The translations under genes were made by a program, and so were the position numbers. A DNA stretch of 6,028 nt from positions 1 through 6,028 of the forward strand of contig JAHILC010000047.1 of NCBI GenBank assembly GCA_018897225.1, in the 5' to 3' direction. The stretch is from Actinomycetota bacterium. Lineage in GTDB: Bacteria; Actinomycetota; Humimicrobiia; Humimicrobiales; Humimicrobiaceae. Each line of letters opens with the position of its first letter. Position 1 is the first letter of the stretch. Below, one piece after another: positions 1 to 4,836 of this stretch. A model generated the notes under the pieces. It was given only the letters and a program-made list of their open reading frames with translations. It did no database searches and was not told the origin of the DNA.

Positions 1-159
1 ATGTTCAGAGTAGAACTCGAAAATGGGCATAAGGTACTTGGACATATTTCTGGAAAAATGCGTATGCATTATATAAAAATTTTACCTGGCGATAAAGTGA
101 GAGTTGAAATTTCACCATATGATTTAACCAGGGGTAGAATAATATTTAGAAAGAAGTAA
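1..159 (+). CDS. infA: Translation initiation factor IF-1, 3' part (5' end outside the window)
   Basis: The first frame reads 52 codons to a TAA at 157-159. They match the C-terminal three quarters of IF-1: [12 protein letters not shown], then [19 protein letters not shown], then [10 protein letters not shown] and a basic end (FRKK). IF-1 is a single OB-fold protein of about 72 residues that occupies the A site of the 30S subunit during initiation, together with IF-2 and IF-3. The ATG at base 1 is very probably internal, because in the family the segment FRVELENG is preceded by roughly 20 residues ending in NAM. The gene is therefore cut by the window edge and not truncated. rpmJ follows after 5 bases, the usual infA-rpmJ order at the end of the spc cluster. 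Identification is very secure from the sequence alone. Confidence 0.96.
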   Translation: MFRVELENGHKVLGHISGKMRMHYIKILPGDKVRVEISPYDLTRGRIIFRKK

Positions 160-164
160 TTAAT

Positions 165-278
165 ATGAAAGTCAAACCATCAGTTAAAAAAATTTGCAGT
201 AACTGCAAAATAGTAATAAGAGAAGGTAAAGTAATTGTTATATGTAAAAATCCTCGTCATAAGCAAAGACAGGGTTAA
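165..278 (+). CDS. rpmJ: 50S ribosomal protein L36, zinc-binding form
   Basis: This 37-residue protein starts [15 protein letters not shown] and ends NPRHKQRQG, the standard length and pattern of bacterial L36. It carries the complete zinc ribbon: C11, C14, C27 and H32 (C-x2-C-x12-C-x4-H), so it is the C+ version. L36 binds 23S rRNA in the large subunit and is the smallest ribosomal protein. The ATG at 165 lies 5 bases after the infA stop. The sequence before it is only a weak purine run (AAGAAG at 151-156), so translation is probably coupled to infA. Its stop codon at 276-278 overlaps the start of the rpsM ribosome binding site. Confidence 0.96.
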   Translation: MKVKPSVKKICSNCKIVIREGKVIVICKNPRHKQRQG

Positions 279-283
279 GGAGG
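277..283 (+). promoter_or_regulatory. Ribosome binding site that fixes the TTG start of rpsM
   Basis: AAGGAGG at 277-283 is a near-perfect Shine-Dalgarno sequence. It ends 7 bases before the TTG at 291. It overlaps the rpmJ stop codon (276-278), so ribosomes finishing rpmJ end on top of it. It supports the non-ATG start of rpsM. Confidence 0.9.
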
Positions 284-290
284 TTTTCAG

Positions 291-674
291 TTGGCTAGAA
301 TATCAGGAATAGATATACCAAGAGAAAAGCATATAGTTATAGCTCTTACCTATATATTTGGTATAGGAAGATCAATAGCTAAAAAGATACTTGCAGATTT
401 GAATATCGACGCTGCAAGAAAAACAAAAGATTTAACTGAAGATGAAATTGTAAAAATAAGAACTTATATTGATAATAATTTCAAAGTTGAAGGTGATCTC
501 CGAAGAGAAGTAACTCAAAATATTAAAAGATTGATAGAAATAAACTCATATAGAGGAATTAGGCATAAAAGAGGGTTGCCTGTTAGAGGCCAGAGGACGC
601 ATACTAATGCAAGAACCAGAAAAGGAAGAAAAAAACCAGTTGGAATTAAGACTAAAGCAAGGGTAACAGGATAA
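291..674 (+). CDS. rpsM: 30S ribosomal protein S13
   Basis: The 127-residue product is a full-length S13, which sits in the head of the 30S subunit, contacts the P-site tRNA and forms an intersubunit bridge. The N-terminus ARISGIDIP, the [11 protein letters not shown] helix-hairpin region (residues 18-28), [10 protein letters not shown] (65-74) and the basic C-terminal block [19 protein letters not shown] (94-112) are all family hallmarks. The start is TTG: no ATG lies nearby, and the family begins exactly with this MARI-x-G sequence. It is the first gene of the alpha operon block and is followed by rpsK after 14 bases. The C-terminal tail after the conserved block (113-127) is lysine-rich, as expected for contact with tRNA and 16S rRNA. 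Confidence 0.97.
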   Translation: MARISGIDIPREKHIVIALTYIFGIGRSIAKKILADLNIDAARKTKDLTEDEIVKIRTYIDNNFKVEGDLRREVTQNIKRLIEINSYRGIRHKRGLPVRGQRTHTNARTRKGRKKPVGIKTKARVTG

Positions 675-676
675 TC

Positions 677-683
677 GGGAGGT
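677..683 (+). promoter_or_regulatory. Ribosome binding site that fixes the TTG start of rpsK
   Basis: GGGAGGT at 677-683 lies just after the rpsM stop codon (672-674) and 5 bases before the TTG at 689. There is no ATG in frame near the start of the S11 reading frame, so this site decides the start. Confidence 0.88.
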
Positions 684-688
684 AAATT

Positions 689-1102
689 TTGGTAAAAAAA
701 ACTACTGCAACTAAAACTACTACAACTAGAAGAGTAAAACGAAAAGACAAAAAGAATGTACCGTATGGTATTGCACACGTACAGTCCACTTTTAACAATA
801 CCATAGTTAATATTAGTGATCAGGACGGCAATACGATAGCATGGGGCAGCGCTGGCGGATTTGGATTTAAGGGTTCCAGAAAAAGTACCCCATTTGCTGC
901 TCAGGTTACAGCTGCGGCAGTCGCAAAGTCTGCACAAGAACACGGTGTGGTCAGGGTGGATGTTTTGGTTAAAGGTATTGGCTCCGGGAGGGAAACTGCT
1001 GTCAGGTCGCTTGCAGCAGCCGGTCTTGAAATAGGCAATATTACTGATGTTACTCCTGTTCCCCATAACGGATGCAGGCCTCGTAAGAGAAGAAGAGTAT
1101 AA
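689..1102 (+). CDS. rpsK: 30S ribosomal protein S11
   Basis: This 137-residue protein is S11, part of the 30S platform, where it contacts 16S rRNA near the E site and the anti-Shine-Dalgarno region. Family landmarks are [14 protein letters not shown] (27-40), [14 protein letters not shown] (59-72), AQEHGV (82-87), [11 protein letters not shown] (98-108) and the C-terminal [15 protein letters not shown] (117-131) followed by KRRRV. The start is TTG with a strong ribosome binding site. Residues 4-13 are a near-perfect five-codon tandem repeat (KTTAT then KTTTT) in the variable basic N-terminal extension. Two positions look unusual: the KGPG motif of the family reads KGIG here (I97), and the usual CRPPK near the end reads CRPRK (R132). 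Neither affects identification. Confidence 0.97.
   Translation: MVKKTTATKTTTTRRVKRKDKKNVPYGIAHVQSTFNNTIVNISDQDGNTIAWGSAGGFGFKGSRKSTPFAAQVTAAAVAKSAQEHGVVRVDVLVKGIGSGRETAVRSLAAAGLEIGNITDVTPVPHNGCRPRKRRRV
698..727 (+). repeat. Two-copy 15-bp tandem repeat inside rpsK
   Basis: Bases 698-712 and 713-727 are the same 15-mer with one difference (G at 707, A at 722). The copies encode KTTAT and KTTTT, residues 4-13 of S11. The length is a multiple of three, so the reading frame is kept. It lies in the N-terminal extension, which varies in length across the family. Confidence 0.85.
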
Positions 1103-1131
1103 CTGTAGTAAAATTAGGAGGAATTAAATAA

Positions 1132-1758
1132 ATGGGTTCTGTTAGAGAGCAATCTTGTAAAATATGCAGAAGAGAAAAAGAAAAATTATTTTTGAAGGGT
1201 CAGAGATGTTACACTGACAAATGTGGCATTGAGAGAAAACCTTATGTCCCCGGCCAGAAAGCTAAAATGAGACTTATTGAAACGGAATATTCTACTCAGC
1301 TCAGAGAAAAACAAAAAGCTAAGAGATATTATGGTGTTCTTGAAAAACAGTTCAGAAATTATTATAAAAAGGCAGTTAAAACCAAAGGTATCACTGGTGA
1401 AATCTTGCTTCAGCTTCTTGAAACACGACTTGATAATGTTATTTATTTGATGGGTTTTGCTTTTTCCAGAAGACAGGCAAGGCAGCTTATTTCACACGGC
1501 CATATTGCTGTTGATGATAAGAAAGTAGACATTTCTTCTTATCAATTAAAAGAAGGCCAGTCTGTAAGTGTAATGCCCTCAAGTAAAGAGATAGTTCCAA
1601 TAATGGAAGCAAAAGAATCTGGAACAAGTCTTACTCCTCCGGAGTGGCTGAAAGTTGATTTAGCAAACCTTAAGGGCCAGGTATTGCGTGTTCCAGAGCG
1701 CAACGAAATTAAAGCTCCGATAAATGAGCAAACCATAGTAGAGCTCTACTCTAAGTAA
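1132..1758 (+). CDS. rpsD: 30S ribosomal protein S4, four-cysteine zinc form
   Basis: The 208-residue product is full-length S4, a primary 16S rRNA-binding protein that starts assembly of the 30S body and helps form the mRNA entry channel. Near the N-terminus C9, C12, C26 and C31 (C-x2-C-x13-C-x4-C) form the zinc site of the C+ class. LREKQKAKRYYGVLEKQFR (57-75) is the conserved helical segment. The S4 RNA-binding domain covers about 98-150, with TRLDNVIYLMGFA then SRRQARQLISHGHI. The end, EQTIVELYSK, is canonical. It starts at ATG 1132, with AGGAGG at 1116-1121. In enteric bacteria S4 represses the alpha operon by binding the rpsM leader. I see no evidence for or against that here. Its place between rpsK and rpoA is typical of many Gram-positives and actinobacteria. 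Confidence 0.97.
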   Translation: MGSVREQSCKICRREKEKLFLKGQRCYTDKCGIERKPYVPGQKAKMRLIETEYSTQLREKQKAKRYYGVLEKQFRNYYKKAVKTKGITGEILLQLLETRLDNVIYLMGFAFSRRQARQLISHGHIAVDDKKVDISSYQLKEGQSVSVMPSSKEIVPIMEAKESGTSLTPPEWLKVDLANLKGQVLRVPERNEIKAPINEQTIVELYSK

Positions 1759-1786
1759 TATTATTTTATTTCTTTTTTATTTCTTT

Positions 1787-1793
1787 GGGAGGT
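1787..1793 (+). promoter_or_regulatory. Ribosome binding site for the TTG start of rpoA
   Basis: GGGAGGT at 1787-1793 ends 9 bases before the TTG at 1803 and 18 bases before the in-frame ATG at 1812. The spacing favours TTG, giving MLKMHKPN. The ATG would make a product three residues shorter and cannot be fully excluded. The site follows a T-rich stretch (1760-1786) after the rpsD stop. Confidence 0.75.
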
Positions 1794-1802
1794 TGATATA
1801 AA

Positions 1803-2732
1803 TTGCTTAAAATGCATAAACCAAATGTGAGTGTTAAGCATAAAGATGAGTTTGGAGGCATATTTATTGTTGAACCCCTTGAGAGGGGATTTGGCCATAC
1901 ATTGGGTAATTCAATAAGAAGAGTGCTTCTATCATCGATTGAAGGAGTTGGTATTACCAGAATAAAAATGGATAATATCAGCCACGAATTTGCAGTAGCA
2001 GATGGCTTGAAGGAAGATATCCTGGAATTTATTGCTAACGTGAAAATGATAGTATTTAAGATGCAGGGAGATGGTCCTGCTTTATTGAAGCTTAAAAAGT
2101 CCACACAGGGTGAAATCAAGGCTTCAGATATTAAACTTCCATCAGAAGTTGAAATTGTTAATCCTGATATGTATATTGGCATGCTTGGAGATAAGGTATC
2201 TATCAATGTGGAGCTTGTTTTGGAGAAAAATAAAGGTTATAGGTCCGCTGAAGAGAATTTTGTGGAAGCAGAGCCAATTGGAGTTATTCCGCTTGATACA
2301 ATTTTTTCACCTATCAGGAGAGTAAGCTTCAAGGTTGAAAATACTCGTGTTGGACAAGTGACCAACTTTGATAAGTTGATAATTGATATAAAAACAAATG
2401 GCAGCATAAAACCGGAAGATGCCTTGAGCCAGGCTTCAAAGATCATAAATGATTATATGGCTTTGCTTATAGATCTATCTGAGAATAGCAGCAAAGATCC
2501 AACCTTTGAAGAGGTTCCACCTAAGAAAAAAGGAAAAGAATTTCCTACAATTAAAGAACTTGAATTTTCAGTTCGAGCAGAGAATTGTTTATTAAGAGAA
2601 GGAATTGACACAGTTGACAAACTTCTGAATTATAAGGAAGAAGAACTTTTAGGAATAAGGAATTTTGGTTCGAAGTCAATTCAGGAAGTTAAAGAAAAAG
2701 TTAGAGATTTAGGGTTAACTTTTAGAAAGTAG
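1803..2732 (+). CDS. rpoA: DNA-directed RNA polymerase subunit alpha
   Basis: The 309-residue product is RNA polymerase alpha, which dimerises to nucleate core enzyme assembly. The N-terminal domain (about 1-230) has the dimerisation motif EPLERGFGHTLGNSIRR (24-40) followed by VLLSSIEG, then VADGLKEDILE (65-75) and the conserved LIIDIKTNGSI-x-PEDAL stretch (192-207). A charged linker (about 231-247, KKKGKE) leads to the C-terminal domain (248-309). There VRAENCL holds R258, N261 and C262, matching the UP-element DNA contacts R265, N268 and C269 of the E. coli protein; N287, G289, K291 and S292 match the second contact loop. UP elements and activators could therefore act here. At 309 residues it is slightly shorter than the usual 314-330, ending soon after the last helix. 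A repeat of its 3' end lies in the following gap. Confidence 0.97.
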   Translation: MLKMHKPNVSVKHKDEFGGIFIVEPLERGFGHTLGNSIRRVLLSSIEGVGITRIKMDNISHEFAVADGLKEDILEFIANVKMIVFKMQGDGPALLKLKKSTQGEIKASDIKLPSEVEIVNPDMYIGMLGDKVSINVELVLEKNKGYRSAEENFVEAEPIGVIPLDTIFSPIRRVSFKVENTRVGQVTNFDKLIIDIKTNGSIKPEDALSQASKIINDYMALLIDLSENSSKDPTFEEVPPKKKGKEFPTIKELEFSVRAENCLLREGIDTVDKLLNYKEEELLGIRNFGSKSIQEVKEKVRDLGLTFRK

Positions 2733-2764
2733 CGCAGTTAAAGAAAAAGTAGGTTAGATTTAGG
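2687..2764 (+). repeat. Imperfect direct repeat: rpoA 3' end copied into the rpoA-rplQ gap
   Basis: Bases 2687-2713 (inside rpoA, encoding the end of the last helix) recur at 2736-2764, after the rpoA stop. The first 15 bases (AGTTAAAGAAAAAGT) are identical, and after a 3- versus 5-base stretch the 9 bases AGATTTAGG are identical too. The offset is 49 bases for the first block and 51 for the second, so the copy is out of the rpoA frame. The second copy runs into the ribosome binding site of rplQ (AGGAG at 2762-2766). Partial segmental duplication is the simplest reading. Convergence in an A-rich region is possible. Confidence 0.7.
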
Positions 2765-2774
2765 AGACATCAAT

Positions 2775-3128
2775 ATGGTAGTTCCAAAAAAAGCAAGTAG
2801 ATTTGGTGGCAGCGCAAGCCATCAGAAGGCAATAATGAGAAATCTGGCAATTTCACTTTTTGAAAGTGGCAGAATTACTACAACTTTGGCCAAGGGCAAA
2901 TATCTCCGGGGATTTGTTGACAAGCTTATAACTGTTGCAAAAAAAGGAGATCTTGCTTCAAGAAGAACATGCCTCAGGCTGGTTAATAACAGCGACACGG
3001 TAAAAAAACTTTTTAATGAAATAGGCCCTGCCATGTATGACAGGACAAGCGGTTTTACAAGAATTATAAAATATAAAAACAGGCTTGGCGATGGGGCAGA
3101 ACTGGTGATAGTTGAATTATTAAAATAA
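2775..3128 (+). CDS. rplQ: 50S ribosomal protein L17
   Basis: The 117-residue product is full-length L17, which binds 23S rRNA near the exit of the peptide tunnel. The N-terminus has [12 protein letters not shown] (9-20), [15 protein letters not shown] (23-37) with AKGKYLR after it, and [11 protein letters not shown] (54-64). The C-terminal half has [23 protein letters not shown] (93-115). The GGS-x-x-H start and LFE-x-GRITTT block resemble the actinobacterial form more than the Firmicutes one, which as I recall opens with RKLGR-x-x-x-x-R. This is the best clue to lineage in the window, but rests on memory. The ATG at 2775 has AGGAG at 2762-2766. It closes the alpha operon block and its stop codon forms the foot of a hairpin. 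Confidence 0.96.
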   Translation: MVVPKKASRFGGSASHQKAIMRNLAISLFESGRITTTLAKGKYLRGFVDKLITVAKKGDLASRRTCLRLVNNSDTVKKLFNEIGPAMYDRTSGFTRIIKYKNRLGDGAELVIVELLK

Positions 3129-3165
3129 ATAAGACGTTTTTAGAAAATCTTATTTTTTTATTTTT
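3127..3165 (+). terminator. AT-rich hairpin with T-tract after rplQ, possible terminator
   Basis: AAATAAGA (3127-3134) pairs perfectly with TCTTATTT (3148-3155) around a 13-base loop, and bases 3153-3165 are all T except for A3160. The arrangement is that of an intrinsic terminator, but the 8-bp stem has only one G-C pair, so it would be weak. It may reduce rather than stop read-through into truA. The 5' arm overlaps the last two bases of the rplQ stop codon. Confidence 0.45.
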
Positions 3166-3184
3166 GTTATTTTGAAAATTTTTT

Positions 3185-3925
3185 ATGAATAATTATGCAG
3201 CTGTAGTTGAATATGACGGCACCAATTACAAGGGCTTCCAAGCTCAGCCAGGCGAAGTAAGGACTATTCAATGTGAACTGGTTAAAGTTCTGAAAGTCCT
3301 TCTTGGAGATTTTGAGGGTTTCAGTTATGCAGGCAGGACTGACGCTGGTGTTCACGCTAAGCATCAGGTAATAAATTTTAAAACTGAAAGGGAATTGAAC
3401 CTATATAAATTTAAATGGCAGGCCAATTGTTTGTTGCCTCCAGATATAGTAATAAAAGAAATGAGGACTGTCAGCAAAATATTTGATTCAAGAAGAAGCG
3501 CGACCTTGAGGGAATACAGTTATTATGTTTCAAACAATAATTTTCACAGCGCTTTTTTGAAAAATTACAGCTTGCTGATTACAAAAAAACTGGATATCGG
3601 GCTTATGAGAAAAGCTGCAGACAAATTTATCGGAACTAAGGACTATAAGTCCTTTTGTAACGATAATTTAGGCACAAGCCTTACAGTAAGATCTGTTTAC
3701 AGCTTTAAGGTTAGGAATTTCCCGGATGGGCTTCTGGTATTTAAGATAGCTGCAAGCTCTTTCTTATACAATATGGTTAGGATTATTGTCGGAACCGTTC
3801 TGGAAGTTGGGCGTGGCGACAGGAATCTTGAAAGCATTGATGGAGCTTTGGAAGCAAGAGACAGAAAGCTTGCGGGAAAGATAGTGCCTGCGAAGGGACT
3901 GTTTTTAACCAAAGTTTTATATTGA
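3185..3925 (+). CDS. truA: tRNA pseudouridine(38-40) synthase
   Basis: The 246-residue product is TruA, which converts uridines 38, 39 and 40 of the tRNA anticodon stem-loop to pseudouridine. The catalytic aspartate is D53 in AGRTDAGVHA (49-58). Other landmarks are EYDGTNYKGFQ (9-19), where the family often has WQ-x-Q and this protein has FQAQ; RRSATLREYSYY (103-114) with the active-site tyrosine at Y111; FLYNMVRIIVGT (193-204) with R199; and the C-terminal AKGLFLTKVLY. Length is normal. The ATG at 3185 has no recognisable Shine-Dalgarno sequence: the preceding 20 bases are almost only A and T. That is unlike the ribosomal genes around it and suggests lower expression. In Bacillus, truA also lies between rplQ and rplM, but after ECF transporter genes that are absent here. 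Confidence 0.95.
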   Translation: MNNYAAVVEYDGTNYKGFQAQPGEVRTIQCELVKVLKVLLGDFEGFSYAGRTDAGVHAKHQVINFKTERELNLYKFKWQANCLLPPDIVIKEMRTVSKIFDSRRSATLREYSYYVSNNNFHSAFLKNYSLLITKKLDIGLMRKAADKFIGTKDYKSFCNDNLGTSLTVRSVYSFKVRNFPDGLLVFKIAASSFLYNMVRIIVGTVLEVGRGDRNLESIDGALEARDRKLAGKIVPAKGLFLTKVLY

Positions 3926-3961
3926 TTAATTGGTAGCAAGAGTTAAATTATTGGAGGGAAA

Positions 3962-4405
3962 ATGGTAAACGTTGGCACAAAAACTTTTAGTGCAAAAAAA
4001 GAAGATGTTATCCACAAGTGGCTGCTTGTTGATGCCAGAGATAAGACACTCGGCAGATTGTCTTCAGAGATTGCTAAAGTTTTAAGAGGAAAAAATAAAG
4101 TTATATTTACACCACATGTTGATTGTGGTGATTTTGTCATTGTAATAAATGCAGCGCAATTAAAGTTTACAGGCAATAAAATGGAGGGTAAAAAGTATTA
4201 CAGGCATTCTGGTTATGTAGGTAACCTGAAAACCATAAACCTGAAAGATGCTTTTAAGAAATCACCAAGATTTGTCTTAAAAAATGCAGTAAAGGGAATG
4301 CTGCCCCATAATACTTTGGGGAGAATGATGCTGAGAAAATTAAAAATTTATGTTGGGGCAACTCATCCTCATGAGGCACAAAAACCTGAAAAAATAGAGA
4401 TTTAA
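3962..4405 (+). CDS. rplM: 50S ribosomal protein L13
   Basis: The 147-residue product is full-length L13, an early-assembling 23S rRNA-binding protein. Landmarks are KTFSAK near the start, W20 followed by [18 protein letters not shown] (21-38), LRGK (41-44), [15 protein letters not shown] (50-64), GNK (71-73), [12 protein letters not shown] (79-90) and [19 protein letters not shown] (110-128). It ends in [10 protein letters not shown] and an acidic tail. The ATG at 3962 is preceded by GGAGGG at 3953-3958, with only 3 bases between; this spacing is short but no better start is available. It begins the rplM-rpsI pair, 36 bases after truA and 22 bases before rpsI. In many bacteria this pair is an operon of its own, but the short gaps here allow transcription through from truA. 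Confidence 0.97.
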   Translation: MVNVGTKTFSAKKEDVIHKWLLVDARDKTLGRLSSEIAKVLRGKNKVIFTPHVDCGDFVIVINAAQLKFTGNKMEGKKYYRHSGYVGNLKTINLKDAFKKSPRFVLKNAVKGMLPHNTLGRMMLRKLKIYVGATHPHEAQKPEKIEI

Positions 4406-4414
4406 GGATTTAAG

Positions 4415-4420
4415 AAGGAG
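4415..4420 (+). promoter_or_regulatory. Ribosome binding site that fixes the TTG start of rpsI
   Basis: AAGGAG at 4415-4420 ends 7 bases before the TTG at 4428. No ATG exists in frame near the start of the S9 sequence, so this site supports the TTG start. Confidence 0.88.
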
Positions 4421-4427
4421 AGTAAAG

Positions 4428-4823
4428 TTGGCAGATAAAGTTTCATATACAGCAACCGGAAAAAGGAAAGAATCTGTTGCACGCGTAAGGCTTGTTCCTG
4501 GCAGCGGCAAGATAACTGTTAACGATAAAGATTTTAGCCAATATTTTGGCAGAGAAGCTGTAAAGACAAGTATAGTCCAGCCGTTGAAATTAACGGGTAC
4601 CGACAGTGTTTACGATGTGATTGCAGATATAGATGGTGGTGGAACTACGGGACAGGCAGGAGCGCTAAGGCACGGTATTTCTAAAGCTCTGCTTGAGATC
4701 AATAGTGAGTACAGAGCTATATTAAAGAAAGAGGGATTCCTTACCCGAGACTCGAGAATAAAAGAGAGGAAAAAATACGGTCTTAAAAAGGCTAGAAAAA
4801 GACCACAATTTTCTAAACGATAA
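4428..4823 (+). CDS. rpsI: 30S ribosomal protein S9
   Basis: The 131-residue product is full-length S9 from the head of the 30S subunit. Its C-terminal tail reaches the P site and touches the tRNA anticodon loop. Landmarks are [16 protein letters not shown] (7-22), GSGKITVN (25-32), [19 protein letters not shown] (70-88) and the basic tail [20 protein letters not shown] (105-124) ending in PQFSKR, whose final arginine is the P-site contact in the family. The family often has KKARKAPQFSKR; here R125 replaces the alanine, a mild change. The start is TTG. rpsI follows rplM, as in almost all bacteria, and its stop is only 13 bases or less from the next gene. Confidence 0.97.
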   Translation: MADKVSYTATGKRKESVARVRLVPGSGKITVNDKDFSQYFGREAVKTSIVQPLKLTGTDSVYDVIADIDGGGTTGQAGALRHGISKALLEINSEYRAILKKEGFLTRDSRIKERKKYGLKKARKRPQFSKR

Positions 4824-4836
4824 CTTTCTTTTCTTG

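Noticed and set aside
1..159. Complete short gene starting at the ATG of base 1
   Set aside because: The sequence matches IF-1 from an internal methionine onwards; the first 20 or so residues of the OB fold are missing, so the start lies outside the window.
279..350. S4-binding pseudoknot leader controlling the alpha operon at rpsM
   Set aside because: The space before rpsM is only 12 bases and I could not find a convincing nested pairing around the start; the enteric type of leader is not visible.
515..1066. Long open frame on the - strand (183 codons) opposite rpsM and rpsK
   Set aside because: It lies entirely opposite two unmistakable ribosomal genes, has no ribosome binding site that I can see, and its cysteine/serine-rich product looks like an antisense translation.
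1766..2206. Open frame on the - strand opposite the 5' half of rpoA
   Set aside because: It is fully covered by the conserved alpha N-terminal domain on the + strand and has no independent support.
3922..3949. Possible promoter before rplM (TTGATT, 16-base spacer, TAAATT)
   Set aside because: Each box matches only four of six consensus bases, and transcription would begin on or inside the rplM ribosome binding site, leaving almost no leader.
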